A program made the translations under genes and the position numbers. Of a stretch of 64,000 nt of DNA, positions 43,685 through 53,683 are shown one piece after another; position 1 is the first letter of the stretch; the number at the start of each line of letters is the position of its first letter. The notes under the pieces are model-generated. The model searched no databases, was not told the origin of the DNA, and saw only the letters and a program-made list of their open reading frames with translations. The stretch lies in NCBI RefSeq assembly GCF_051062515.1, contig NZ_JAMXEK010000001.1. One strand, given 5' to 3'. Source of the stretch: Aliarcobacter sp017996075 (GTDB lineage: Bacteria > Campylobacterota > Campylobacteria > Campylobacterales > Arcobacteraceae).

Positions 43685-45136
43685 TTAGTGTCTTGTTGCT
43701 ATATTTTTCGAGTTAATCGTAGCTATTAATTTTTTAAGATTTTCGATTTTTACTTCTTCTTCTTTCATATTATCTTCACTATTTAAAGTGAAAATATCCA
43801 TTTTTTTATCAAGGTAATTTGTCGTAAATTTACCATCTTTAAAATCTTGATCTCTAACTATTTCTCTATGAAGTGGAATGTTTGTTGGGAAACCTTCGAT
43901 ATAGAATTCATCTAAAGCTCTTTTTGCTTTTTTTACACAACCTTCCCAGTCTATTGCCCAAACAATTAGTTTTCCAACCATTGAATCATAGTTTGGTGGA
44001 ACTTTATATCCTGTATAAAGTGCAGAATCAAGTCTAACTCCTGGACCTCCTGGTGTTAAGTATTTTTCAACAGTTCCAACAGATGGCATAAACCCTTTTA
44101 GAGGATTTTCCGCATTTATTCTAAATTCTATAGAATAGCCTCTGAAGTTAATCTCTTCTTGTAAGAAAATCATTTTACTACCTTCAGCAATTTGAATCAT
44201 TCTTTGAATAATATCAACCCCAGTAATAGTTTCAGTTACAGGATGCTCAACTTGAACTCTTGTATTCATCTCAATAAAGTAGATATTGTCATCTGGATCA
44301 AGTAAGAATTCAACAGTCCCAACACTTTCGTATCCTAGTTTGAACATAGCTTTTGTAGCAATTCTATACAACTCTTTTCTTGCTTCATTGTTTAGAAGTG
44401 GTGATGGAGCAATTTCAATAACTTTTTGGTGTCTTCTTTGAATAGAACAATCTCTTTCACCTAGGTGTAAAACATTTCCATATTTATCAGCGATAATTTG
44501 AATTTCTATATGTCTTGGATTTTCAACATATTTTTCAATAAATGCTTCACCACGACCGAAATATTTTTTTGCTTCATTTGAGGCACTTTCAAATAGTTCT
44601 TTGAAGTCTTTTTCTTCTCTTACTATTCTCATTCCTCTTCCACCACCACCAAATGCAGCTTTTATAATTACTGGAAAACCAATCTCTTTTGCAATTCTTG
44701 CACCCTCTTCAATATCAGTAATTGGCTCATCAGTACCCTCTAAAACAGGAACACCAACTTTTTTCATAGCTACTTTAGATGCCATTTTATCACCAAAAAG
44801 TTCTATATGTTCTGGTTTTGGACCAATAAATATAAGTCCATTTTCTTCACAAGCTCTTGCAAAATCAGCATTTTCACTTAAAAATCCATATCCAGGGTGG
44901 ATTGCATCACAATCAGATTTTTTAGCTATTGATATAATTTTTTCATAGTCTAAATATGCTTGAACAACATCTCCCATAATTGGATAACATTCATCTGCTT
45001 TTCTTACCCAAATACCTTCAATATCTACTTCAGAAAATACTGCAACACTTTTAATTTCAAGCTCTTTACAAGCTCTTATTATTCGTAGTGCAATCTCTCC
45101 TCTATTTGCAATAAGTACTTTATTAATTTTTTTCAT
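43685..45136 (-). CDS. accC: Biotin carboxylase (acetyl-CoA carboxylase)
   Basis: A 483-residue ATP-grasp enzyme that carboxylates biotin on AccB, the first step of fatty-acid synthesis. VLIANRGEIALRIIRACKEL starts the protein; the ATP-binding GGGGRGMRIV is at about 163-172, and the catalytic FIEMNTRVQVEHPVTE near 289. It runs about 35 residues beyond the usual 449, with a Glu/Lys-rich tail. AccB, commonly adjacent, is absent, so accC is transcribed alone here. Confidence 0.95.
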   Translation of the reverse strand: MKKINKVLIANRGEIALRIIRACKELEIKSVAVFSEVDIEGIWVRKADECYPIMGDVVQAYLDYEKIISIAKKSDCDAIHPGYGFLSENADFARACEENGLIFIGPKPEHIELFGDKMASKVAMKKVGVPVLEGTDEPITDIEEGARIAKEIGFPVIIKAAFGGGGRGMRIVREEKDFKELFESASNEAKKYFGRGEAFIEKYVENPRHIEIQIIADKYGNVLHLGERDCSIQRRHQKVIEIAPSPLLNNEARKELYRIATKAMFKLGYESVGTVEFLLDPDDNIYFIEMNTRVQVEHPVTETITGVDIIQRMIQIAEGSKMIFLQEEINFRGYSIEFRINAENPLKGFMPSVGTVEKYLTPGGPGVRLDSALYTGYKVPPNYDSMVGKLIVWAIDWEGCVKKAKRALDEFYIEGFPTNIPLHREIVRDQDFKDGKFTTNYLDKKMDIFTLNSEDNMKEEEVKIENLKKLIATINSKNIATRH

Positions 45137-45243
45137 ATACTCACCTTTTAAAATTTTATACTGAGATTTTAGGGTATTTTTTTGATTTATTCTTCTTAAT
45201 TTTTGTTAATTTAATAGTTGGATATTGCTAATATTATTGAATA

Positions 45244-45278
45244 AAAAAATCTTTAGCTAACAAAACTAAAGATTTTTT
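45244..45278. terminator. Terminator of the suf operon
   Basis: Two 13-base arms (AAAAAATCTTTAG at 45244-45256 and CTAAAGATTTTTT at 45266-45278) form a perfect stem with built-in A/T tracts, 19 bases after the sufT stop. Confidence 0.9.
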
Positions 45279-45297
45279 ATTGAATTAGGAATTTATA

Positions 45298-45648
45298 TTA
45301 CCAAGAAATAGCAGCTCCACTAGCTCCCATAACTTCTTTTGCCTCTTCACTCATCATATGCATTTCCCAAACAGGTTCGAAAACTAGATTTACTTTTGCT
45401 TCATCAACTTCATCAACAGCCATAGCAACATATCTTACTTGCTCAAGCAGACTATCTGCAACTGGACAAGCTGGACTTGTAAGGGTCATGTCTATTTCGC
45501 AAAATAGATAGTTTTCTCTCTCTTCTAGTTCTATGTTGTAAATTAGCCCCAAACTATAAATATCTACAGGGATTTCAGGGTCATAAACCTTTTTTAGATT
45601 TTCTATAATTTTTTCTTTTATTGCATCTTTATTAAAAATTCCACTCAC
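45298..45648 (-). CDS. SufT-like Fe-S assembly factor (MIP18/DUF59)
   Basis: A 116-residue MIP18-family protein. KVYDPEIPVDIYSLGLIYNI and MTLTSPACPVADSLLEQV carry the family core, including the single conserved Cys. SufT proteins help load Fe-S clusters onto target proteins. It is the last gene of the suf operon, 15 bases after sufE. Confidence 0.88.
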   Translation of the reverse strand: MSGIFNKDAIKEKIIENLKKVYDPEIPVDIYSLGLIYNIELEERENYLFCEIDMTLTSPACPVADSLLEQVRYVAMAVDEVDEAKVNLVFEPVWEMHMMSEEAKEVMGASGAAISW

Positions 45649-45663
45649 AATTTATCCTTTTAC

Positions 45664-46071
45664 TTAAGCTTTTAAAGCATATTCTTTTATTTTTTTAATC
45701 ATTCCAATAACCCCACTTTGTCTATTTGGAGTTATAACTTCACTTAGTCCTAGTTCTCTTACTATATCCATATCAACATTTTTTAACTCTTCTATTGTAG
45801 AGTTTGAGAAAATTTCTAAAATAATATAAACTAAACCTTTTACAATTATCGCATCACTTGTTCCATAAAAAAGTAGTTTATTGTCTTTTTTTTCACAAAT
45901 TAACCAAACTTGTGAAGTACAACCGTGTACTAAATTTTCAGGAATTTGGTTTTTTTCATCAAAAGGTGGTAGTTTTTTTCCTAAATCGATAATATATTCA
46001 TATTTTGCCAACTCTTCATCAAAAAAATCTAAATCCTCTTTTATATTCTCTAATCTTTTTTCTATACTCAT
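45664..46071 (-). CDS. sufE: Cysteine desulfurase activator SufE
   Basis: A 135-residue SufE that accepts persulfide from SufS and delivers it to the SufBCD scaffold. The acceptor Cys is in LVHGCTSQVWL (about residue 50). The short helical N-terminus and C-terminal IGMIKKIKEYA fit the family. It starts 3 bases after sufS. Confidence 0.93.
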   Translation of the reverse strand: MSIEKRLENIKEDLDFFDEELAKYEYIIDLGKKLPPFDEKNQIPENLVHGCTSQVWLICEKKDNKLLFYGTSDAIIVKGLVYIILEIFSNSTIEELKNVDMDIVRELGLSEVITPNRQSGVIGMIKKIKEYALKA

Positions 46072-46074
46072 TTT

Positions 46075-47262
46075 TTAACCCTTCAACATACTTAATGCTT
46101 TTTTTAGTGCAACAATAAGCTTATCTATATCTTCAAAATCATTGTAAAATGCAAGACTTACTCTAATTGTTCCTTTTATCCCAAGTTTTTTCATAATTGG
46201 TTGAGCACAATGATGTCCAACTCTAAGAGCAACTTTTAGTTTATCAAGAAGTATTGAAATATCATCATGCATAATACCTTTAAAATTAAAGCTTCGAGTT
46301 CCACTACAATCTTTTAAATCGTTATAAAAAATTATATCAGGAAGCTTTTTTAACTCATCATCTAGATATTTCAAAAGCTCATTTTTTTTCTTTGATATTT
46401 CTTCATATCCAATATTTTCAATATATTTTAAAGCCTCTTTGAAAGCAATCACACCAGCAATATTTTGTGTTCCTGCTTCAAACTTATAGGGTGAGTTTAA
46501 AAAAGTAGTTCCCTCTTTAAAATCAACACTATTTATAACTGCTCCACCTGTTTGATAAGGTCTAACACTTTCAAAAAACTTCTCTTTTATATAAATAGCT
46601 CCAACTCCTGTTGGACCAAAAGTTTTATGTCCTGAGATTGCAAAAAAATCACAATCAAGTTCTTGTACATCTATTTTAAAACTACTTAAACTTTGGGCTC
46701 CATCAATCATTACTACACAGCCATAATCATGAGCCATAGAGATTATTTTTTTGATATCGTGAACTTTTCCAAAAGCATTTGTAATATGAGCAACACTTAC
46801 AAAAGAGTTTGGATTCTTTTTCAAAATCTCTTCAAAATGTTCAAAATCAAAATCTAAGTTAAGAGTACAATTTACAACTTCAAGTCCAGAGTTTAAGAAT
46901 CTTCCTTGCATATGCCAAGGTACAATATTTGCATGATGTTCAAGGCTAGAAATAATAATTGTTTTAAACATATATGCAAAAGATGAAGCTATGAAATTTA
47001 TACTTTCAGTTACCCCTTTTGTAAAAATTATCTCCTCTTTTTTTTTCGCATTTATAAATTTTTGTAAAACTTCTCTTGTATTTTCAAACTCAGTTGTTGC
47101 TTTATTTGCATCTCCGAAGCTACTTCTATGAGTATTTGAACAATATTTTGTGTAGTATTCAACTGTTGCATCAATTACACTTTGTGGTTTTTGAGTTGTA
47201 GCTCCACTATCCAAATATACAGTTTTTGAATTTGTAAAGTATGGAAAATCTTTTTTATACAT
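46075..47262 (-). CDS. sufS: Cysteine desulfurase SufS
   Basis: A 395-residue PLP enzyme taking sulfur from cysteine for Fe-S clusters. The PLP Lys is in SGHKTFGPTGVG (about 214-225) and the active-site Cys in RVGHHCAQP (about 352-360), close to the group II (SufS/CsdA) pattern. YLDSGATTQKPQSVIDA is at the N-terminus. It follows sufD after one base and precedes sufE. Confidence 0.95.
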   Translation of the reverse strand: MYKKDFPYFTNSKTVYLDSGATTQKPQSVIDATVEYYTKYCSNTHRSSFGDANKATTEFENTREVLQKFINAKKKEEIIFTKGVTESINFIASSFAYMFKTIIISSLEHHANIVPWHMQGRFLNSGLEVVNCTLNLDFDFEHFEEILKKNPNSFVSVAHITNAFGKVHDIKKIISMAHDYGCVVMIDGAQSLSSFKIDVQELDCDFFAISGHKTFGPTGVGAIYIKEKFFESVRPYQTGGAVINSVDFKEGTTFLNSPYKFEAGTQNIAGVIAFKEALKYIENIGYEEISKKKNELLKYLDDELKKLPDIIFYNDLKDCSGTRSFNFKGIMHDDISILLDKLKVALRVGHHCAQPIMKKLGIKGTIRVSLAFYNDFEDIDKLIVALKKALSMLKG

Positions 47263-47263
47263 A

Positions 47264-48292
47264 TTAAATAAAACTCTCTTTTTTATACTCTTCTAAGAAC
47301 TCTTTGATTTTTTCATCTTTGATATTATTTTTTATTGAGTTTTCAAAAGCTTCAAGTAGCATTTCATATGATTTCTCTTTGCTTATTCCTCTTACTTGAA
47401 GATATAAAAGTTGCTCTTTATTTAAAGTTCCTGTTGTTGTTCCATGGCTAGCTTCAAGTTCATCTATAAATATTTCAAGAAATGGTTGAGCAAAAATAAC
47501 TGCATCATCACTTAGAAGTATTGAGTTACAGTTTTGGAAAGCTTTTGAATAAAGTCCAGTTTGTGTAACTATTGATCTAATTTTTACAACTGCTCGACTT
47601 TTATCAAGAAGTGAATTTTTATAATTGATATTACTTCTTGAGCTTTGATTGTTGTGAGTTGTTTTTACTAAAGTTGAACTATTTGCACTATTTCTTAGTT
47701 TATTTAAACCATTTAACTCATAATTTACTTCTAAGTTGTCAATTTTATTTTCAAAACTATTTACACAAAATCCATCTCCAAACTCAAAGTTTGAGATTTC
47801 TAAATTTGATTTATCATCTTGTTTTGCTTTACAAGAGAAGATTAAAGAGTTAGAAATACTTATATCTTGAATTTTTACATATTCTAAAGAGCCGTTTTTT
47901 TCAACTTCTATAGTTCTATTTGCCAAAATTGTTGAATTGTTTAAGCTAGAAGTAAAAACTTCAATAACAGATGCTTTTACACCTTCTTTTACATTTATTA
48001 AAAGATTATTTGTATATAGAATTTCGCTATTTTTTAACTTATTTACAATAATTAAAGGTTTTTCTAAATCTTTTGATATTGTTAAAACTCTTTTACTGTT
48101 ATCAAAACTATTTGCTATAGAAAATAGTTTTGAATCATAAACTTCATCATCTTTTATAGATTCTAAATCAAGAGCAAAATCCAAAGTTTTATGCTCTTTA
48201 AAATCAAAATCAAAAAGTGAAGTAAAATCTATTTTTAAAAACTCTTCTTCTTTTTTTTGTGGAAGATTTATATTTAGATTAGCTATTTGCAT
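47264..48292 (-). CDS. sufD: Fe-S scaffold subunit SufD
   Basis: A 342-residue SufD. It is more divergent and shorter than SufB but shares the beta-helix core and the C-terminal ASHGTTTGTLNKEQLLYLQVRGISKEKSYEML signature. SufD forms the SufBC2D scaffold on which clusters are built. Its start overlaps sufC by 14 bases. Confidence 0.92.
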   Translation of the reverse strand: MQIANLNINLPQKKEEEFLKIDFTSLFDFDFKEHKTLDFALDLESIKDDEVYDSKLFSIANSFDNSKRVLTISKDLEKPLIIVNKLKNSEILYTNNLLINVKEGVKASVIEVFTSSLNNSTILANRTIEVEKNGSLEYVKIQDISISNSLIFSCKAKQDDKSNLEISNFEFGDGFCVNSFENKIDNLEVNYELNGLNKLRNSANSSTLVKTTHNNQSSRSNINYKNSLLDKSRAVVKIRSIVTQTGLYSKAFQNCNSILLSDDAVIFAQPFLEIFIDELEASHGTTTGTLNKEQLLYLQVRGISKEKSYEMLLEAFENSIKNNIKDEKIKEFLEEYKKESFI

Positions 48293-49052
48293 TATTTATT
48301 CCTAATGCTTCAAAACCTTTCTCATCTAGTTCTAAAGCTAAACTATAATCTCCAGTTTTAGCTATTTTTCCATCACTTAAAATATGTACAAAATCTGGTT
48401 TTATAAGCTCTAAAAGTCTGTCATAGTGAGTTATCATTAAAATAGATTTTTTACCATCAAGCATTGAGTTTATAACATTTGCAACAATTTTGATAGCATC
48501 AACATCAAGACCACTATCTATCTCATCTAGCATTATTAAATCTGGATTTAGCATTAAAAGTTGAACAAGTTCATTTCTTTTTTTCTCTCCACCACTAAAG
48601 CCATCATTTAAATCTCTTTGTAATAGTTTTCTATCAATGTCAAATTTATTTGTCTCTTCTTTTACAAGCTTTAAAAATTCCATTGCATCTAGTTCATCTT
48701 TACCTTCATATGCTCTTTTTGCATTCATAGCAGTTCTTAAAAAGTAGCTATTGTTTACTCCAGCAACTTCTACAGGACTTTGAAAACTCATAAAAATACC
48801 TTCGTTTGCTCTAGTTGTTACATCTATTTGTAGTAAATCTTTCTTTTTAAATGTAACTTTACCACTAGTAACTTCACAGTCATAATGAGCTGCTAAAGTT
48901 TTAACTAAAGTTGATTTTCCAGCTCCATTTACACCCATGAGTGCGTGAATTTCACCTTCTTTAATTTCTAAATTTAATTCTTTTAAAATCTCATTTCCAT
49001 TTATATTAACTTTTAAATCTTCAATTTTTAATAATGTATTTTTTGTACTCAT
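48279..49052 (-). CDS. sufC: Fe-S scaffold ATPase SufC
   Basis: A 257-residue ABC-type ATPase. Walker A is GVNGAGKST (about 40-48), the signature region is GFSGGEKKRNE and Walker B MLDEIDSGLDVDA, all typical of SufC rather than of transport ATPases. It drives conformational change in the SufB/SufD scaffold. It starts 2 bases after sufB. Confidence 0.96.
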   Translation of the reverse strand: MSTKNTLLKIEDLKVNINGNEILKELNLEIKEGEIHALMGVNGAGKSTLVKTLAAHYDCEVTSGKVTFKKKDLLQIDVTTRANEGIFMSFQSPVEVAGVNNSYFLRTAMNAKRAYEGKDELDAMEFLKLVKEETNKFDIDRKLLQRDLNDGFSGGEKKRNELVQLLMLNPDLIMLDEIDSGLDVDAIKIVANVINSMLDGKKSILMITHYDRLLELIKPDFVHILSDGKIAKTGDYSLALELDEKGFEALGINNANS

Positions 49053-49054
49053 AA

Positions 49055-50491
49055 TTAACCCACACTTCCTTCTAATGAAATATTTAATAACTCTTTTGCT
49101 TCAGCAGCAAACTCCATTGGTAGTTCTTTTAAAACCTCTTTACAAAAACCATTTACAATCATAGCAATTGCATCTTCTTCATCTATTCCTCTTTGATTTA
49201 AATAAAATAGTTGTTCATCTGAAATTTTTGAAGTTGTTGCTTCATGCTCTATGTTTGCACTACTATTTCTAATCTCATGATATGGATACGTATGTGCTTG
49301 GCATTTATGACCAATCAAAAGAGAATCACACTCAGAGATATTTCTTGCATTTATAGCATTTTTACCAACTCTAACCAATCCTCTATAGGCATTTATACCT
49401 TTCATAGCAGAGATACCTTTTGATATAATTGTTGATTTTGTATTTTTACCCAAATGTATCATTTTTGTACCAGTATCTGCTTGTTGTGCTCTTGATGTTA
49501 ATGCAACAGAGTAAAATTCTCCTACACTATTATCACCTTGAAGAACACAAGATGGATATTTCCAAGTTATACTTGAACCAGTTTCTACTTGAGTCCAAGA
49601 TACTTTTGAGTTATCACCTTTACATAAGGCTCTTTTTGTAACAAAATTTAAGATTCCACCTTTTCCTGTCTCATCTCCTGGATACCAGTTTTGAATAGTT
49701 GAATATTTTATATGACCATTTTTAAGTGCAACTAATTCAACAACTGCCGCATGAAGTTGTCTATCATCTCTACTTGGAGCTGAACATCCTTCATTATATG
49801 AAACATAGCTTCCTTCATCACAAATGATTAAAGTTCTTTCAAACTGTCCTGTATTTAAAGCATTTATTCTAAAATATGTAGATAACTCCATTGGGCATCT
49901 TGTATTTTTTGGAATATAAACAAAACTTCCATCTGTAAAAACAGCACTATTTAAACAGGCAAAATAGTTATCAGTTACAGGAACAACGCTTGCTAAATAC
50001 TCTTTTACAAGTTCTGGAAATCTATGTGCTGCTTCACTAATTGAGCAAAAGATAATTCCTAGTTTTTCAAGCTCATCTTGATAAGTTGTTTTAATAGAAA
50101 CTGAATCAAAAACAGCATCAACAGCAACACCTGCAAGCATTTTTTGCTCTTCAAGTGGAATTCCTAGTTTTTCATAAGTTTTCAAAATCTCAGGATCAAC
50201 TTCATCTAAAGAGTTTAAAGCCTTTTTTGGTGCTGAATAGTATGCATAATCTTGATAATCTATTTTTGGATATTGTAAATTTGTCCATGTTGGCTCTTCC
50301 ATCTTTAACCATTTTTCATATGCTTTTAACCTGAAATCTAGTAAAAATTGAGGCTCATCTTTTTTTGCACTAATTGCTCTTATAACATCTTCATTTAAAC
50401 CTTTTGCAAAGGTATCGCTTTGAACCAAAGTTTCAAAACCTAATTTATAATCTGTGTTTATAATGTCATGTATTTGTTGATTTTCACTCAT
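49055..50491 (-). CDS. sufB: Fe-S scaffold subunit SufB
   Basis: A 478-residue SufB, first gene of the suf operon and main site of nascent cluster assembly. The conserved KNTRCPMELSTYFRIN, YNEGCSAPSRDDRQLHAAVVE, GDNSVGEFYSVALTSRAQQADTGTKMIHLG and RNISECDSLLIG (with the conserved Cys) segments are intact. It is divergent from the NifU-like gene, with a 238-base gap carrying the 21-bp palindrome. Confidence 0.97.
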   Translation of the reverse strand: MSENQQIHDIINTDYKLGFETLVQSDTFAKGLNEDVIRAISAKKDEPQFLLDFRLKAYEKWLKMEEPTWTNLQYPKIDYQDYAYYSAPKKALNSLDEVDPEILKTYEKLGIPLEEQKMLAGVAVDAVFDSVSIKTTYQDELEKLGIIFCSISEAAHRFPELVKEYLASVVPVTDNYFACLNSAVFTDGSFVYIPKNTRCPMELSTYFRINALNTGQFERTLIICDEGSYVSYNEGCSAPSRDDRQLHAAVVELVALKNGHIKYSTIQNWYPGDETGKGGILNFVTKRALCKGDNSKVSWTQVETGSSITWKYPSCVLQGDNSVGEFYSVALTSRAQQADTGTKMIHLGKNTKSTIISKGISAMKGINAYRGLVRVGKNAINARNISECDSLLIGHKCQAHTYPYHEIRNSSANIEHEATTSKISDEQLFYLNQRGIDEEDAIAMIVNGFCKEVLKELPMEFAAEAKELLNISLEGSVG

Positions 50492-50645
50492 GACTTCTCC
50501 ATAAAATTTATTTGTTTAATTAAGACTAATATTGTCCGATTTGAATAATATCAAAATAAGTATATAATGTAAAGACATAAATACTAATAAAGTAAAAGTA
50601 TTTAGTAAAAAAAGTAATTTATTGCCTATTAAATCGCATTTAAAA

Positions 50646-50666
50646 TTAAGATAAAATTTATCCTAT
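50646..50666. promoter_or_regulatory. 21-bp palindrome between sufB and NifU-like gene
   Basis: TTAAGATAA, AAT, TTATCCTAT form a 9-3-9 inverted repeat. It overlaps GATAAAAT, a probable -10 element for the NifU-like gene 63 bases downstream, so a bound protein could block that promoter; sufB starts 154 bases away on the other side. Same sequence and spacing as at 23637-23657. Confidence 0.55.
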
Positions 50667-50729
50667 TTTAAATAAAATACAAGAAAATTTATTATAAAAA
50701 TAAAAAATATTATAAAGTATGGAATACAA

Positions 50730-51662
50730 ATGAAAAATTATTCAAAAAAAATAGATGAAAGAGTTAACAATCCAAAGAATTTTGGAGAGATAACAAAACA
50801 AGAGGCACAAAGTTTGGGCTGCAAACTAGTTGTTGCAGACTTTGAATCAAATGGAAATGATACTTTAAGAGTATATTTTGCAATTACAAAAGATAAAATA
50901 GTTTTTAATGCAAAATTTAAATCATTTGCAACTGGTTTAATAGTTGCTTTAAACGATATGATGATTGAGTTATGTATTGGAAAGAGTATTGAAAAAGTAG
51001 CAAATTTGTTTAAAACTGATGTTGAATTTGCCCTAAGAGATGAGCCACAAATACCAGCTCTTAGCATTGAAGAGTTACACAATAGTTTTTTAAATTTTGT
51101 AATACTAAAAAAAGTTGCATTAAATTCTGAAAAAAGAGATATGAATGATTTTGATGATGATTATATAGTTTGTGATTGTGCTAGAACAAATTTAAAAACT
51201 ATAAAAGATGCTATTAGAAATCTTGATTTACTAACTATTGAGGATATTGGAAATGTTACAAAAGCTGGAATATTTTGTAAATCTTGTCAAAAAGAGGGCG
51301 GACTTGAAGAAAAAGAGATATATTTAAGTGATATTTTGGAGCAAACAAGAGCCCAAATAGAAAATGAAAAACAAAAAGATGAACCATCGTATATTAATAC
51401 AAGTTTTGAAGCTATGACAAAAGAGCAAAAATTAGAGTTAATAGAAGATGTTTTAGATGATGATGTAAGACCTATGCTTGTTATGGATGGTGGAAATATG
51501 GAGATTTTAGATATTGTAGAATCAGCTCCACATCATGATTTGTATATTAGATATTTAGGTGCTTGTAGTGGTTGTAGCGCTGGAAGTATGGGAACCTTAT
51601 ATGCTATTGAGTCTATTTTACAAAGTAAGGTAAATGAAAATATTAGAGTTTTGCCAATTTAA
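50730..51662 (+). CDS. NifU-like protein with degenerate scaffold domain
   Basis: A 310-residue protein with NifU architecture: an IscU-like N-domain (about 1-130), a BFD-like [2Fe-2S] domain (Cys148, Cys150, Cys183, Cys186 in VCDCARTN and GIFCKSC) and a C-terminal Nfu domain (Cys279, Cys282 in GACSGCS). NNPKNFGE and FKSFATGLIVALNDMMIELCIGKS align with IscU, but the three scaffold cysteines are replaced (NGND, FATG and NFV at those positions). So it may act as a cluster carrier, not a scaffold, consistent with SufBCD encoded next door. Divergent from suf and probably co-regulated. Confidence 0.8.
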   Translation: MKNYSKKIDERVNNPKNFGEITKQEAQSLGCKLVVADFESNGNDTLRVYFAITKDKIVFNAKFKSFATGLIVALNDMMIELCIGKSIEKVANLFKTDVEFALRDEPQIPALSIEELHNSFLNFVILKKVALNSEKRDMNDFDDDYIVCDCARTNLKTIKDAIRNLDLLTIEDIGNVTKAGIFCKSCQKEGGLEEKEIYLSDILEQTRAQIENEKQKDEPSYINTSFEAMTKEQKLELIEDVLDDDVRPMLVMDGGNMEILDIVESAPHHDLYIRYLGACSGCSAGSMGTLYAIESILQSKVNENIRVLPI

Positions 51663-51715
51663 GATAAAAAATTAGTTATTTTGATACAATAAAATAAACT
51701 TTTTTAGGAATATTG

Positions 51716-52339
51716 ATGTTTGCTATATACAATAATGGAACTGTAGGATTTAGAAGTACAAGTGACAATTTATATGCTTTGAAAAATGTTGAGGAGTTAG
51801 AATCTGCTAGGTTTGAGCCAAAAGAGGGATTGATTCAAAATTTTTCAAATGAATTAAATAAAGAGAAAAAAGATCAATTTCTAAACTCTTATAAAAAAGT
51901 TGCTAATTTAGATAATCTTGAGCCAGTTTATAAAGCAAGAGATATTATGACACATGATGTGATATATGCTCGAAATGACTTAACAATTGAAGATATATAC
52001 TATTTAATCAAAGAAAAAAAAGTATCACAAGTTCCGGTTACTGGTTTTGGTAAAAAAATTATTGGTATTGTTAATAAAAAAATAATTTTAACTTTGCTTA
52101 TGAATCATTTAGATGATACACAAGCTATTTTAAAAAGAAAAATTGATGATGTTTATCTGCCAGAAGTTTTAACAGCTGATCCAGATTCAGATGTTAGAGA
52201 TGTTGTTAAAGTAATGCTAGAATTAAAGCTAGATGCAATTCCAATAGTTGATGAGAGTGATACTTTGATGGGAATTATATCAAAAACAGATATTTTAAAA
52301 GCCGTTGCAAACTTACCAAAACTTCAACTTTGGTCTTGA
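51716..52339 (+). CDS. Tandem CBS-domain protein
   Basis: A 207-residue protein with two CBS motifs (about 78-135 and 142-205), marked by ARDIMTHDVIYARNDLTIEDIYYLI and DAIPIVDESDTLMGIISKTDILKAV. The N-terminal 70 residues are unassigned. CBS pairs bind adenine nucleotides and regulate partner proteins. ATG 51716 is preferred to the in-frame TTG just before it because AGGAA is six bases upstream. Confidence 0.85.
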   Translation: MFAIYNNGTVGFRSTSDNLYALKNVEELESARFEPKEGLIQNFSNELNKEKKDQFLNSYKKVANLDNLEPVYKARDIMTHDVIYARNDLTIEDIYYLIKEKKVSQVPVTGFGKKIIGIVNKKIILTLLMNHLDDTQAILKRKIDDVYLPEVLTADPDSDVRDVVKVMLELKLDAIPIVDESDTLMGIISKTDILKAVANLPKLQLWS

Positions 52340-52356
52340 TAAATTTAACTTTTTAT

Positions 52357-53610
52357 TTATAAAACAGTTCCATCATCAAAAATAACTTTGTCTCTTCCAT
52401 TATCTTTTGCTTCATAAAGTAACTCATCTGCTTTTGCTTGAGCATCTACTATAGAGTTGTAGTTGTTTCTAAAAGTAACTCCAGCTGAAAAAGTAATATT
52501 TATTTTATGCTCTTTATATATAAAAGTGCTATTTAAAAAAGCATTTTTTACTCTTTTTATGTATCTTATTACTTCTATTTTATCTCTAAAGTTTATTAAT
52601 GCGACAAACTCTTCTCCACCATAACGAGCTACAATATCCTCTTTTCTTGTAAGCTCTTTTAATATTTTTGCAAAAGATTTTAAAATTTCATCACCACAAG
52701 CATGACCATATTTATCATTTATTTTTTTAAAGTGGTCAATATCAAAAAATACAATTGCAAAATTTGTTTCAAATATAAAAAACTGTTTTTCTGTTTTTTT
52801 TGCTTCAACTTCATAGGCTCTTCTATTTAAAACAGAAGTTAAAAAGTCATATAAATACTCCTCTTTTGTCATTTGAAGCTCTCTTTCAAGCTCTTCAATT
52901 TGCTTATTTAGCTGTTTAAATCTATCAATATTTGATGATAAAATTCTATTGTTTTCAAGTAAAGATTCTTCAAGTTTATAAATAGTATTAATTAATCTTT
53001 TTTGAACAGCTGTTAGCTCTCTTTTTGAAAAATCAGAAATCTCTAAAGATTCTAAATCTGCTTTTATTTTTTTTATATCTTCATTTGAACTATTGCTATC
53101 ATTTAAAGTTTTATCATAGTATCTACTCATTAAAGATGTTAGTTTTATAATATCATTTGTTTTCTCTTTTAAAACCCTTCTATCTGCTTCTATTCTATTT
53201 TTTGCAAAGTTCTTTATTTTTAAAATAGACTCTTTTGATGTTATTTGTATTGGATTTTTAAGACAATCAAGAATAAAATCTTCCACTTCTTCTTTTGACT
53301 CAAAATTTACTGAAGGAGCTAAAAGTTCACTAAAAGTACCAATTAATGACTTTAGTTCATCATTATTTGCTCTTTTTGATAAAATAGTTATTATTTCAAA
53401 AATTGATTCACTACTTAGAACTTTTTTTTCATCATTTGTAAGGTTTATCAATGCTTCGTTTAGTATGTTTACATCACTATACTCAGTTTTGAAAATCTTA
53501 GCTTGTTCTTTAAACTCTAAAAAGTAGTTTTCAGGAGTTGTTGGTAGGTTCTTTTGTCTTAACTTCTCTAGAGTATTTTTTGTAATCTCTTTTAGATTTT
53601 CATTCATCAA
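52357..53610 (-). CDS. Diguanylate cyclase (GGDEF)
   Basis: A 417-residue soluble enzyme making c-di-GMP. The C-terminal GGDEF domain (about 250-415) has the active-site GGEEF at 331-335 and an intact inhibitory I-site RKED five residues before it, so product feedback is expected. The N-terminal 240 residues are helical, with a coiled coil (about 205-250) preceding the catalytic domain, and no known sensor fold is recognised. No EAL domain. The ATG follows a weak site. Confidence 0.92.
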   Translation of the reverse strand: MMNENLKEITKNTLEKLRQKNLPTTPENYFLEFKEQAKIFKTEYSDVNILNEALINLTNDEKKVLSSESIFEIITILSKRANNDELKSLIGTFSELLAPSVNFESKEEVEDFILDCLKNPIQITSKESILKIKNFAKNRIEADRRVLKEKTNDIIKLTSLMSRYYDKTLNDSNSSNEDIKKIKADLESLEISDFSKRELTAVQKRLINTIYKLEESLLENNRILSSNIDRFKQLNKQIEELERELQMTKEEYLYDFLTSVLNRRAYEVEAKKTEKQFFIFETNFAIVFFDIDHFKKINDKYGHACGDEILKSFAKILKELTRKEDIVARYGGEEFVALINFRDKIEVIRYIKRVKNAFLNSTFIYKEHKINITFSAGVTFRNNYNSIVDAQAKADELLYEAKDNGRDKVIFDDGTVL

Positions 53611-53683
53611 AGTGCCTTAAGTTTTTTGAAAATATTATATCACTTATGATATAATAAATACTTAATCTTTAAAGGAAAATTTT

